Assembly: GCA_013298675.1 (NCBI GenBank)
Contig: JAAFIJ010000099.1
Location: 1 to 8,521 of the forward strand
DNA length: 8,521 nucleotides
Origin: Rhodobacterales bacterium
GTDB taxonomy: Bacteria; Pseudomonadota; Alphaproteobacteria; Rhodobacterales; Rhodobacteraceae
Direction: 5' to 3'
The position numbers were made by a program, and so were the translations under genes. Below the pieces are notes generated by a model. The model did not search any database. It had not been told where the DNA came from and worked only from the letters and a program-made list of their open reading frames with translations. This document shows positions 1 to 7,560 of this stretch, piece by piece (the first letter of the stretch is position 1; each line of letters starts with the position of its first letter).

Positions 1-2670
1 ACGGCCCCGGCACAGACAGCTGTAGACAACTTTTTTGGAACCGCAGCCGTGGGCGATTTTGGCACAAGCGGTGGGGCAGTGACCTATTCTGGCCCGGACG
101 AATGGCGCTATCGCCGCTTTATCCTGCATTATGCCAAGTTGTGCGCCCTGGCTGGCGGGGTTGACAGCTTTTGCATCGGGTCTGAAATGCGCGGACTGAC
201 CCAGATCAGAGGGGCAGGCGACAGCTTTCCTGCCGTTAACGCTTTGCGCACCCTTGCAGGCGACGTACGCACGATCCTTGGGGCGGGAACCAAGATCACC
301 TATGCGGCGGATTGGTCCGAATACTTTGGCTATCACGCTGATGGGAATGTGTATTTTCACCTCGACCCGCTGTGGTCAGATCCGCAAATCGACTATGTCG
401 GAATCGACAATTACATGCCACTTGCTGATTGGCGTGATGGAACTGATCACGCTGATGCCGCGTGGGGAGATCCGCGCAATGTCGATTATCTGAAATCCAA
501 TATTGCAGGTGGTGAAGGGTTTGATTGGTACTACGACAGCCCTGAAGGCGAGTCTGCCCAAGTGCGCAGGCCCATCGAGGATGGCGCCTTTGGTGAACCA
601 TGGATATTTCGGTACAAAGATCTGAAAAGCTGGTGGGGCAGCTCTCACCACGAACGGATCAATGGCCTTCGCGCTGCCACACCCACCGCGTGGCAGGCCT
701 ATTCAAAACCCATCCGCTTTACCGAATTTGGCTGCGCTGCAATCGATCGGGGCGCCAATCAACCCAACCGATTCTTGGACCCGAAGTCTTCGGAATCCGG
801 CTTGCCCAAGTATTCAAACGGTGACCGCGACGATCTGATGCAAACAGCCTACTTCCAAGCGTTGTCATCGTTTTGGAATGATCCCGTGAATAACCCAATG
901 TCACCCGTTTATGCGGCCCCCATGCTCGACCATGCGCACAGCTTGGCATGGGCCTGGGACGCACGTCCGTTTCCTGTCTTTCCAAACGCTGCAGCCCTTT
1001 GGTCAGACGGCGACAATTTTGATCGTGGCCACTGGATCAACGGACGCTCTGCCGGGTTGCCCTTGGCGTCGGTGATCGCCGAAGTTGGTCAGGCGGCAGG
1101 AATCGCCCAAGTACACGCGATGGCCGCATACGGCATAGTGCGCGGGTATGTAGTGCAAGATGTGGCCTCTGCTCGGTCCATCTTGCAACCATTGCTGCTT
1201 GCTGCTGACGCCGAAGCCGTCGAAAGAGAAGGCAAGTTGCAGTTTTTTTCCCGCAAACAAGCCACCACTTTCGCTCTGGACACGCAAAGACTTGCCAAAA
1301 CGTCTGAAATTGAAGGTCGGATCGAATCCACCAAAGCCTCTGGCTTGGACAATCCCAAGAGGATCGCCGTCAGCTATGTAGAGGCTGAAGCAGATCACGC
1401 GATCAGAACAAGCGAAGCTGTCGCGACGACAGCCGATCAAGACATCATTTTGCAAAGCGAATTACCGCTCGCCTTGACCAATGCCGAAGCCTATGAACTG
1501 GCCGAACGGTGGATGTATGAGGCGCGAATTGCGCGTGAAACGCTAAGGTTTGCATTGCCACGGTCGATGATCGGAATCGGCGCAGGGGACGTGGTGCAAA
1601 TTGAAGACGGGCTTTACCGCATTGACCGGTTAGAGTTGGGTGATCTGCAGATCGTCGACGCCACAAAAGTGCAGACAAGGGGCGCGCGCGCGGTGCCCCT
1701 AACCAACAAACCCAAGTCCACAATCGCTTTTCTGCCTGACTTGCCAGTTTATCCGGTGTTCTTGGATCTTCCTATGTTGACTGGCGCTGAGGTGCCCTAT
1801 GCACCGCATGTCGCGGCCACCGCCAATCCTTGGAAAGGCGACATCTCTGTCTGGAGTTCCAGCTCGGGCGAGGGATTCACCCTAAACCAAACCCTTGGCC
1901 AACCTGCGATGATTGGTCAGACAGAAACACTGTTGTCACCCGCCCCAATGGGGGTTTGGGACAACGGGCCCAAACTGCGCGTGCACATCGAACAAGGGAA
2001 CCTGTCGTCTGCGCAAACTTTGGATGTTTTTGCTGGGGCCAACAGCTTTGCCATCGGTGATGGTACGGCGAACAATTGGGAAATTGTTCAGTTCGTCAAT
2101 GCCGAACTGGTCCAACCCAATACCTATGACGTGTTCACCCGCCTGCGCGGACAAGCCGGCAGTAACGTCGCCGGACAGACACCTTGGCCTATTGGCAGCA
2201 CATTTGTGTTGTTGAACTCGGCCCTAAAGCAACTGACCTTGCCCAGTGCCGCACGTGGTTTGGACCGCTATTATCGTACCGGATGGGCGGAAAAGGGATA
2301 TGCAAACAGCTCTGTCGTTGCCAATTTGCTGGCTTTCCAAGGGATTGGCTTGCGCCCTTATACGGTCGGACATCTTAAGGTGACCGAGGTTGCGGCATTG
2401 ACACGTTTTGACTGGGTGCGTCGGACACGTGTTGATGGGGACAACTGGCTTTCCGCCGAAGTCCCCCTCTCGGAAGAGACAGAGTCCTATACCGTCACTG
2501 TGATGCAAGGGACCACTGTGTTACGTCGCGAATTGGTTGCAGCACCGACGTGGGATTATACCATGGCCATGAAGACGACGGATGGGCTGGTCGGAGCTTA
2601 CCAAGTTTCCATAGCCCAAAACTCCACCATTTTTGGTGAAGGGCCGGGGCAAACAATAAGCGTGGCTTAA
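1..2670 (+). CDS. GTA host-specificity / baseplate 'megatron' tail protein (ORFg15-like), 5' end missing
   Basis: This is the C-terminal 889 residues of a very large tail protein; the reading frame is open from base 1, so the GTG at 49 is internal and the true start lies left of the window. It matches what I know of the last structural gene (orfg15, about 1,300 residues in Rhodobacter capsulatus) of the gene transfer agent cluster, which sits at the tail tip and contacts the recipient cell. Fragment residues 1 to about 340 form a glycoside-hydrolase-like TIM barrel, with landmarks CIGSEMRGL (Glu62), ADWSEYFG, VGIDNYMPLADW, FTEFGCAA (Glu242) and LAWAWDARPFP. Residues about 450-540 (LTNAEAYELAERWMYEAR onward) resemble a phage-tail baseplate domain. 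The rest, with RGLDRYYRTGWAEKG, resembles the C-terminal domain of R. capsulatus Rcc01698. There is no frameshift or internal stop over 2.67 kb, so the gene looks maintained. It could instead belong to a related prophage, but the domain set and flanking genes favour a GTA. Confidence 0.9.
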   Translation, partial: TAPAQTAVDNFFGTAAVGDFGTSGGAVTYSGPDEWRYRRFILHYAKLCALAGGVDSFCIGSEMRGLTQIRGAGDSFPAVNALRTLAGDVRTILGAGTKITYAADWSEYFGYHADGNVYFHLDPLWSDPQIDYVGIDNYMPLADWRDGTDHADAAWGDPRNVDYLKSNIAGGEGFDWYYDSPEGESAQVRRPIEDGAFGEPWIFRYKDLKSWWGSSHHERINGLRAATPTAWQAYSKPIRFTEFGCAAIDRGANQPNRFLDPKSSESGLPKYSNGDRDDLMQTAYFQALSSFWNDPVNNPMSPVYAAPMLDHAHSLAWAWDARPFPVFPNAAALWSDGDNFDRGHWINGRSAGLPLASVIAEVGQAAGIAQVHAMAAYGIVRGYVVQDVASARSILQPLLLAADAEAVEREGKLQFFSRKQATTFALDTQRLAKTSEIEGRIESTKASGLDNPKRIAVSYVEAEADHAIRTSEAVATTADQDIILQSELPLALTNAEAYELAERWMYEARIARETLRFALPRSMIGIGAGDVVQIEDGLYRIDRLELGDLQIVDATKVQTRGARAVPLTNKPKSTIAFLPDLPVYPVFLDLPMLTGAEVPYAPHVAATANPWKGDISVWSSSSGEGFTLNQTLGQPAMIGQTETLLSPAPMGVWDNGPKLRVHIEQGNLSSAQTLDVFAGANSFAIGDGTANNWEIVQFVNAELVQPNTYDVFTRLRGQAGSNVAGQTPWPIGSTFVLLNSALKQLTLPSAARGLDRYYRTGWAEKGYANSSVVANLLAFQGIGLRPYTVGHLKVTEVAALTRFDWVRRTRVDGDNWLSAEVPLSEETESYTVTVMQGTTVLRRELVAAPTWDYTMAMKTTDGLVGAYQVSIAQNSTIFGEGPGQTISVA

Positions 2671-2674
2671 CCCG

Positions 2675-2965
2675 ATGCGCCGCGTTTTGCTCACAGATAT
2701 TCTTGCGGCAAGCACCCTGATTGCGGCGGCTCCCAAATCACATTGGGGGTCGCTTTCACAGCAAATCATTGCACAAACAGAGGCAGCCTATCGCTACTTT
2801 AAACGCTTCAAACGCGCGCATCCTTTGTGGGGCGACGGCAGCCTTGCCGCGCGGACGGGTGGTCAGGTTTGCATCCGGTACCAAGATTTGAACGCCCCGC
2901 ATGATCTGGAGGCGCTTGGCTGGTTTTTGTCAACTCTGGCTGCACATAAAATGACCCCAAAATGA
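2675..2965 (+). CDS. Small conserved-type hypothetical protein directly after the GTA tail gene
   Basis: A 96-residue protein whose ATG lies four bases after the stop of the GTA tail gene, in a different frame. I see no good Shine-Dalgarno (only a G-rich stretch about 25 bases upstream), so translation is probably coupled to the upstream gene. The sequence begins MRRVLLTDILAASTLIAAAP and contains an aromatic/basic stretch (AYRYFKRFKRAHPLWGDGS) and a second helical stretch near the end (DLEALGWFLSTLAAH). The hydrophobic N-terminal stretch is short and lacks a clear signal-peptide cleavage pattern, so I expect a small cytosolic helical protein. I recall similar small proteins with an AHP-W-GDG-S type motif after GTA clusters in other Rhodobacterales, but cannot confirm a family name and assign no function. 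Position suggests it is co-transcribed with the tail gene as its last member; whether it belongs to the particle, to its assembly, or is merely a passenger is open. Confidence 0.75.
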   Translation: MRRVLLTDILAASTLIAAAPKSHWGSLSQQIIAQTEAAYRYFKRFKRAHPLWGDGSLAARTGGQVCIRYQDLNAPHDLEALGWFLSTLAAHKMTPK

Positions 2966-2993
2966 GTGACACCTACGCCTCGCTAAGGGCTGT

Positions 2994-3019
2994 TTGACAC
3001 AGGGCAATTGTGTTACCAT
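2994..3019 (+). promoter_or_regulatory. Possible cysE promoter with overlapping inverted repeat
   Basis: A perfect -35 consensus TTGACA (2994-2999) lies in the gap before cysE. The best -10-like hexamer downstream is TACCAT (3014-3019, 4 of 6 matches), but the spacer would be 14 bases, short for sigma70, so the promoter call is tentative. The same stretch contains an imperfect inverted repeat, TGACACA (2995-3001) and TGTGTTA (3009-3015), 6 of 7 positions complementary around a 7-base centre. Such a site over the -35 box could bind a regulator. The position 30-50 bases before the cysE start fits a leader for that gene. Confidence 0.35.
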
Positions 3020-3031
3020 CTGCCTCAAACC

Positions 3032-3037
3032 AGGAGG
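3032..3037 (+). promoter_or_regulatory. Strong Shine-Dalgarno that fixes the cysE start
   Basis: AGGAGG sits seven bases before the ATG at 3045, which is ideal spacing. It selects this ATG over an in-frame TTG at 2994 that would add 17 residues and would overlap the -35 box. Confidence 0.85.
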
Positions 3038-3044
3038 GCCGAAC

Positions 3045-3854
3045 ATGGCTGAAACGCGTTCAAAACTTTCAACGATCGATCCAGTCTGGAGCCGTGTGCG
3101 CGACGAGGCCTTCGAGATGGTCCGCAATGAGCCGCTGTTGGGTGGTTTGGTGCATTCAAGCCTGTTGCACCACGGTTCTATTGAACGGGCCTTGGCCTAC
3201 CGCTTTTCGCTGAAACTCGCATCCGGTGAAATGAGCGAGCAAATTTTGCGTGAAATCGCGGATGAAGCCTATGACAGCGATGCAGATCTGGGCAAGATTG
3301 CCCGCGCTGACTTAACCGCTGTGTTTGAGCGTGACCCTGCTTGCCTGCGCCTGATCCAGCCCATCTTGTTCTTTAAGGGGTTTCAGGCGGTTCAAGCCTA
3401 CCGTATCGGCCATTGGCTATGGCAAAATGGCCGTAAAGACATGGCCTATTTTGTGCAGATGCGCGTCTCTGAGGTGTTTGGCGTCGATATTCATCCCAAT
3501 GCCAAAATTGGCCGCGGTATTATGATCGACCACGCCCATTCCATTGTTATCGGTGAAACGGCCGTCGTCGGAGACAATGTGTCTATGCTTCACTCGGTTA
3601 CTTTGGGTGGGACGGGCAAAGAGGACGGCGACCGCCATCCAAAAATTGGCAACGGGGTGTTGATCGGGGCAGGGGCCAAGGTTTTGGGTAATATCACCAT
3701 CGGCCACTGCTCACGGATCGCGGCAGGTTCGGTCGTTCTGCAAGATGTGCCTCCCTGTAAGACAGTGGCCGGGGTGCCAGCGCGCGTCGTGGGAGAAGCA
3801 GGGTGTGATCAACCATCAGTTTCTATGGATCAGCTTTTCAAGGGTGAAATTTAA
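3045..3854 (+). CDS. cysE: Serine O-acetyltransferase CysE
   Basis: This cytosolic enzyme transfers acetyl from acetyl-CoA to L-serine, giving O-acetylserine, the substrate of cysteine synthase. The protein is 269 residues, close to the 273 of E. coli CysE. The N-terminal helical domain (to about residue 145; DPVWSRVRDEA, ILFFKGFQAVQAYRIGHWLW) is followed by a left-handed beta-helix of hexapeptide repeats (about 146-255; IGRGIMIDHAHSIVIGETAVVG, LGGTGKEDGDRHPKIG, IGAGAKVLG). By alignment to E. coli, Asp148 (VDIHP) and His163 (DHAH) correspond to the Asp143/His158 catalytic pair and His198 (DRHP) to His193. The protein ends in isoleucine (KGEI), the residue that in E. coli and Haemophilus CysE enters the CysK active site to form the cysteine synthase complex; conserved docking here is an inference. 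The gene has its own leader and Shine-Dalgarno, so it is probably not simply part of the GTA transcript, and it ends at a strong terminator. Confidence 0.95.
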   Translation: MAETRSKLSTIDPVWSRVRDEAFEMVRNEPLLGGLVHSSLLHHGSIERALAYRFSLKLASGEMSEQILREIADEAYDSDADLGKIARADLTAVFERDPACLRLIQPILFFKGFQAVQAYRIGHWLWQNGRKDMAYFVQMRVSEVFGVDIHPNAKIGRGIMIDHAHSIVIGETAVVGDNVSMLHSVTLGGTGKEDGDRHPKIGNGVLIGAGAKVLGNITIGHCSRIAAGSVVLQDVPPCKTVAGVPARVVGEAGCDQPSVSMDQLFKGEI

Positions 3855-3877
3855 CACTCTCAACCCCAAAGAAATAG

Positions 3878-3906
3878 GGCCCGGAACGTTGGTTCCGGGC
3901 CTTTTT
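3878..3906 (+). terminator. Intrinsic terminator of cysE, probably bidirectional
   Basis: A perfect 10-bp stem (GGCCCGGAAC at 3878-3887 with GTTCCGGGCC at 3892-3901), a four-base loop and five T (3902-3906) follow the cysE stop by 23 bases. On the other strand the same hairpin is followed by a T-rich run (TATTTCTTT), so it may also stop transcription of the convergent pdhC, whose stop codon is at 3911-3913. Confidence 0.9.
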
Positions 3907-3910
3907 CTGT

Positions 3911-5176
3911 TCACGCCAACATCGCCATCGGGTTTTCAAGATTGTTCTTGATTGCGGTCAGCAATTGCGCGCCAACGGCACCGTCAATCACTCGGTGATC
4001 CACCGACAGCGTGACTGACATCACAGTTCCAACCACCACGGCACCGTTCTTGATGATCGCTTTGGCAACTCCCGCACCAACCGCCAGAATTGCAGCATGT
4101 GGCGGATTGATGATCGCATCAAAACTATCAATGCCAAACATGCCCAAATTGGAAATCGCAAAACTGCCGCCTTGATATTCATGCGGCGCCAGCTTGCGAT
4201 CACGCGCACGTTTGGCCAAGTCTTTCATTTCGCTCGACAATGCGGACAGGGTTTTGCCCTCGGCGTCGCGCAGGACCGGTGTGAACAATCCGCCTTCGAT
4301 CGCAACCGCAACTGCCACATCAGACTTGGTGAATTGCAGCACACGGTCACCCGCCCATACTGCATTCGCCACCGGCACCTGTTGCAGCGCCAAAGCACAA
4401 GCTTTGATGATGAAATCATTGACCGAAAGCTTGACGCCGCGACCCTCAAGCTGCGTATTCAACTGCGCTCGAAACGCCATCAGCGCGTCCAGTTCGATAT
4501 CGCGGCGCAAATAGAAGTGCGGAACGGTCTGTTTCGCTTCGGTCAGACGCGCCGCAATGATCTTGCGCATCCCGTCAAGTTTAACTTCGGTAAACGGCCT
4601 GTCGGCATATGTTTTCATAACGGCTTCGGTGCTTGGACCCGTCGGCATGGACGCAGACACGGCAGCAACCGGTGCCATCGTCGCAACGGGCGCGACAGCA
4701 ACGGCCTTGGCCCCCTCAACATCGCTGCGCACGATGCGACCATGTGGACCAGAGCCTTTGATCGTGCCCAAATCCAACCCTTTGTCCGCAGCAATCCGCC
4801 GCGCCAGTGGCGATGCGAAAACCCGCGTGCCAGCAGCCTTTGCCGCGATCACGACCGCAGCAGCGATTGGCGCTGGCGCAGCCGTCGCGGCAACAGCAAC
4901 CGCAGCTTTTGCCGGCGCAACCTCTGCCGAACCACCATCTTCGATCAACACAGCAATTGCTGTATTCACCTTTACGCCGGCAGTGCCTTCGGCGATCAGA
5001 ATGCGTCCCATGACGCCCTCATCAACGGCCTCAAACTCCATCGTCGCCTTGTCGGTTTCAATTTCAGCGATGATCTGGCCCGACTTGACCACATCACCTT
5101 CTTTGACCAACCACTTTGCCAGCGTGCCTTCCTCCATCGTCGGAGAAAGGGCGGGCATCAAAATTTCAATTGCCAT
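3911..5176 (-). CDS. pdhC: Pyruvate dehydrogenase complex E2, dihydrolipoamide acetyltransferase
   Basis: E2 forms the core of the pyruvate dehydrogenase complex and transfers acetyl from its lipoyl arm to CoA. The 421-residue protein has one N-terminal lipoyl domain (1 to about 80) with the lipoylation site ETDKATME, Lys43; an Ala/Pro-rich flexible linker (about 84-116); a peripheral subunit-binding domain (about 118-155, [17 protein letters not shown]...[13 protein letters not shown]) that holds E1 or E3; a second linker; and the acetyltransferase domain (about 192-421). The active-site HxxxDG motif is DHRVIDG, with His394 and Asp398. A single lipoyl domain is usual for alphaproteobacterial E2, whereas E. 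coli E2 has three. It is the third gene of pdhABC: the Shine-Dalgarno GAGGAG (5183-5188) overlaps the pdhB stop codon, six bases before the ATG. The PSBD and HxxxDG sequence plus adjacency to E1 genes argue for pyruvate rather than 2-oxoglutarate dehydrogenase. E3 is not seen here. Confidence 0.96.
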   Translation of the reverse strand: MAIEILMPALSPTMEEGTLAKWLVKEGDVVKSGQIIAEIETDKATMEFEAVDEGVMGRILIAEGTAGVKVNTAIAVLIEDGGSAEVAPAKAAVAVAATAAPAPIAAAVVIAAKAAGTRVFASPLARRIAADKGLDLGTIKGSGPHGRIVRSDVEGAKAVAVAPVATMAPVAAVSASMPTGPSTEAVMKTYADRPFTEVKLDGMRKIIAARLTEAKQTVPHFYLRRDIELDALMAFRAQLNTQLEGRGVKLSVNDFIIKACALALQQVPVANAVWAGDRVLQFTKSDVAVAVAIEGGLFTPVLRDAEGKTLSALSSEMKDLAKRARDRKLAPHEYQGGSFAISNLGMFGIDSFDAIINPPHAAILAVGAGVAKAIIKNGAVVVGTVMSVTLSVDHRVIDGAVGAQLLTAIKNNLENPMAMLA

Positions 5177-5182
5177 CTTCTT

Positions 5183-5188
5183 CTCCTC
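5183..5188 (-). promoter_or_regulatory. pdhC Shine-Dalgarno overlapping the pdhB stop
   Basis: On the minus strand GAGGAG lies six bases before the pdhC ATG, and the pdhB stop TGA (5189-5187) runs into it. Ribosomes ending pdhB therefore finish on the initiation site for pdhC, which would favour coupled, balanced synthesis of E1-beta and E2. Confidence 0.75.
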
Positions 5189-6545
5189 AACGGTAGCAAA
5201 CAGATTTGACAGCGGCCACGACTTCGGCCGCAGTGATCAGCGCGAGCTTTTCCAAATTCGCGGCATAGGGCATAGGGACATCTTTGCCGGTGCAGGTGAC
5301 GACAGGCGCATCCAGATAATCAAATGCACGCTGCATAATGGTCGACGCCAAATGATCGCCGATTGACCCCACAGGGAACCCTTCTTCGACCGTGACGCAC
5401 CGGTTGGTCTTCATCACAGATGCCAGCACCGTGTCGTAATCAATCGGACGCAGCGTGCGCAGGTCAATCACCTCGGCCGAAATGCCATCCGCCGCCAACA
5501 GATTTGCTGCCTCAAGCGCATAGGTCATGCCAATACCGAACGAAACGATCGTCACATCAGTGCCTTCGCGCCAGATCTTTGCTTTGCCAAACGGAATGGT
5601 AAAGTCCGCAATATCCGGCACTTCAAAAGACTTGCCATACATGATCTCATTTTCAAGAAAGATCACTGGGTTCGGATCGCGGATTGCTTGTTTCAGCAAT
5701 CCTTTTGCATCCGCTGCCGAGTAAGGCATCACAACTTTCAAACCTGGAATGGCCGCGTACCATGCGGTAAAATCTTGGCTGTGCTGTGCACCAACACGTG
5801 CTGCCGCACCATTTGCGCCCCGGAACACAATCGGGCACCCTAACTGGCCACCCGACATATAATTGGTCTTCGCGGCCGAGTTTAGAATGTGATCAATGGC
5901 TTGCAGCGCAAAGTTGAATGTCATGAATTCAACGATCGGGTTCAAGCCACCCCATGCCGCCCCAACAGCAATACCGGTAAAGCCCATCTCGGTGATCGGC
6001 GTGTCGACGATCCGTTTGGGCCCGAACTCGTCCAACAACCCTTGCGAGATTTTATAGGCACCTTGGTACTGGCCAACCTCTTCGCCCATCAGCATGACAT
6101 TCGGATTGTCGCGCATCTCTTCGGCCATCGCTTCACGAAGCGCCTCACGCACCGTCATGGTTTTCATCGGTGTACCCTCTGGCCAATCGGCCGAGGCTTT
6201 TGACGTGATTGCCATCGGGGCCTTCAAAGGTGCGGCAACAACTGCGGCAGTAACGGGCGCAGCTGCCTTTGGGGCAGGGGCCGCACGCGCGTCCAAGCTT
6301 TCGCCCGCGTCAACCAACACCGCAATCGCTGTGTTCACCTTTACGTTCGCGGTGCCCTCTGCGACCAAAAGCCTACCCACAACGCCTTCATCAACGGCTT
6401 CGAATTCCATCGTGGCTTTGTCGGTTTCGATCTCTGCAATAATCTGCCCGGATTTAACTGTATCGCCTTCTTTGACCAACCATTTGGCCAAAGTTCCCTC
6501 TTCCATTGTGGGTGAGAGGGCCGGCATAAGAATTTCAATTGCCAT
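5187..6545 (-). CDS. pdhB: Pyruvate dehydrogenase E1 component beta subunit with N-terminal lipoyl domain
   Basis: With PdhA this forms the thiamine-diphosphate E1 heterotetramer that decarboxylates pyruvate and reductively acetylates lipoate. The protein is 452 residues, about 120 longer than a plain E1-beta, because it starts with a full lipoyl domain (1 to about 80; site ETDKATME, Lys43) nearly identical to that of PdhC, followed by an Ala/Pro-rich linker (about 84-118). The E1-beta part runs from about residue 128 ([13 protein letters not shown]) to the end. [12 protein letters not shown] holds Glu156, which by alignment is the glutamate that activates thiamine diphosphate. [18 protein letters not shown] and the C-terminal transketolase domain ([24 protein letters not shown]) are intact. 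Lipoylated E1-beta is known in Sinorhizobium, Zymomonas and other alphaproteobacteria. The gene starts 12 bases after pdhA and ends 10 bases before pdhC. Confidence 0.96.
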   Translation of the reverse strand: MAIEILMPALSPTMEEGTLAKWLVKEGDTVKSGQIIAEIETDKATMEFEAVDEGVVGRLLVAEGTANVKVNTAIAVLVDAGESLDARAAPAPKAAAPVTAAVVAAPLKAPMAITSKASADWPEGTPMKTMTVREALREAMAEEMRDNPNVMLMGEEVGQYQGAYKISQGLLDEFGPKRIVDTPITEMGFTGIAVGAAWGGLNPIVEFMTFNFALQAIDHILNSAAKTNYMSGGQLGCPIVFRGANGAAARVGAQHSQDFTAWYAAIPGLKVVMPYSAADAKGLLKQAIRDPNPVIFLENEIMYGKSFEVPDIADFTIPFGKAKIWREGTDVTIVSFGIGMTYALEAANLLAADGISAEVIDLRTLRPIDYDTVLASVMKTNRCVTVEEGFPVGSIGDHLASTIMQRAFDYLDAPVVTCTGKDVPMPYAANLEKLALITAAEVVAAVKSVCYR

Positions 6546-6553
6546 GGTTCAGT

Positions 6554-6559
6554 CCCCTC
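6554..6559 (-). promoter_or_regulatory. pdhB Shine-Dalgarno overlapping the pdhA stop
   Basis: On the minus strand GAGGGG lies eight bases before the pdhB ATG (6545) and shares bases with the pdhA stop TGA (6560-6558). This repeats the stop/Shine-Dalgarno overlap seen between pdhB and pdhC. Confidence 0.7.
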
Positions 6560-7547
6560 AAGCGTAAATGTTGGTGTAAAGCTCTGACAACTCTGGCTCA
6601 GGGCTTTCTTTTGCGAACTCTGCGCTTTCGTTCACGATGTCTTTGATATCTTTGTCGATTGTCTTAAGATCGTCTTCAGACGCAAGTCCCGCATTCAACA
6701 GCAAATCGCGCACATGTTCGATGGCGTCCTTTTCGTCTTTCATTTTCTGCACTTCTTCCCGTGTCCGGTACTTGGCAGGGTCAGACATCGAATGGCCGCG
6801 GTAACGATAGGTCATCATTTCCAGGATGTAGGGGCCATTTCCAGCCCGGCAATGCGCAACAGCTTTGGCACCAGCCGCCTGAACGGCCAACACATCCATC
6901 CCGTCTACCTGCTCACCTGGAATACCGTAAGCTAGCCCGCGCCCGAACAAAGTTTCGGATTTCGTCGAGCGTGCTTGTGACGTGCCCATCGCGTAATGGT
7001 TGTTCTCAATGACGAAAATAACCGGCAGCGCCCAAAGCTCTGCCATATTATAGGTTTCATAGACTTGGCCTTGATTGGCAGCGCCGTCGCCGAAATAAGC
7101 GAAGGTCACGTTGTCATTGCCCTTGTACTTATCAGCAAAGGCAAGACCTGCGCCCAGAGGCACTTGCGCGCCCACGATGCCGTGCCCGCCATAGAAATGC
7201 TTTTCGCGGCTGAACATGTGCATGGAGCCACCCTTGCCACGCGAATAGCCGCCCGAACGACCGGTCAATTCGGCCATCACGCCCTTGGCACCCATGCCGC
7301 AGGCCAGCATATGACCGTGATCGCGGTACGATGTGATCCGCTTGTCACCCTCTTTTGTGCAGGCTTCAAGCCCGACCACGACCGCCTCTTGCCCGATATA
7401 CAAGTGACAAAAGCCACCAATTAAACCCATACCGTACAGTTGACCGGCCTTTTCTTCAAAGCGGCGGATCAAAAGCATCTCACGGTAGTATTTCAACAGG
7501 TCATCTTTTGAGACGTTCGATTTCTCAGGTGACTTTTTCGCGGCCAA
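6558..7547 (-). CDS. pdhA: Pyruvate dehydrogenase E1 component alpha subunit, TTG start
   Basis: Alpha subunit of the pyruvate dehydrogenase E1; it supplies most of the thiamine-diphosphate and Mg2+ contacts. The 329 residues include YREMLLIRRFEEKAGQLYG (20-38), GGFCHLYIGQEAVVVG (44-59), TSYRDHGH (72-79), the thiamine-diphosphate motif GDGAANQGQ (153-161) ending at ENN (181-183), and the loop YRGHSMSDPAKYRTREE that corresponds to the phosphorylation loop of the mammalian enzyme (no phosphorylation is implied here). Length and subunit split are those of the heterotetrameric E1 with separate beta, not the single-chain AceE of E. coli. The start is TTG at 7547: GGAGG (7556-7560) lies eight bases upstream, the next upstream stop is at 7578-7580 with no ATG between, and the first internal ATG (Met24) would delete part of the conserved first helix. 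It is the first gene of pdhABC, with a promoter-like region just upstream. Confidence 0.96.
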   Translation of the reverse strand: MAAKKSPEKSNVSKDDLLKYYREMLLIRRFEEKAGQLYGMGLIGGFCHLYIGQEAVVVGLEACTKEGDKRITSYRDHGHMLACGMGAKGVMAELTGRSGGYSRGKGGSMHMFSREKHFYGGHGIVGAQVPLGAGLAFADKYKGNDNVTFAYFGDGAANQGQVYETYNMAELWALPVIFVIENNHYAMGTSQARSTKSETLFGRGLAYGIPGEQVDGMDVLAVQAAGAKAVAHCRAGNGPYILEMMTYRYRGHSMSDPAKYRTREEVQKMKDEKDAIEHVRDLLLNAGLASEDDLKTIDKDIKDIVNESAEFAKESPEPELSELYTNIYA

Positions 7548-7555
7548 AGGGGCGC

Positions 7556-7560
7556 CCTCC
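7556..7560 (-). promoter_or_regulatory. Shine-Dalgarno that fixes the pdhA TTG start
   Basis: GGAGG on the minus strand, eight bases before TTG 7547-7545. It supports the non-ATG start of the operon's first gene. Confidence 0.75.

Noticed and set aside
1003..1455. Minus-strand open frame of 150 codons within the GTA tail gene
   Set aside because: It is antisense to conserved tail-protein sequence, has no ribosome binding site that I can see, and shows no recognisable domain.
1..2670. Active prophage or mobile element at the left edge
   Set aside because: Only a tail gene of GTA type is visible, flanked by housekeeping genes, with no integrase, attachment repeat or lysis gene in the window. 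The part left of the window could change this view.
2994..3044. Longer cysE starting at TTG 2994
   Set aside because: AGGAGG seven bases before ATG 3045 is ideal, the extra 17 residues do not resemble CysE N-termini, and the TTG is part of the -35-like box.
4097..5209. Plus-strand open frame of 370 codons opposite pdhC
   Set aside because: It lies wholly antisense to a certain E2 gene, its product is rich in Arg/His/Asn with no recognisable domain, and long antisense frames are common opposite such genes because of codon bias.
4557..5366. Plus-strand open frame of 269 codons opposite pdhC and pdhB
   Set aside because: Its Ala/Thr/Ser-rich product mirrors the Ala-rich linkers and lipoyl domain on the other strand; a matching antisense frame at 6094-6567 shows the same mirror of the pdhB lipoyl domain.
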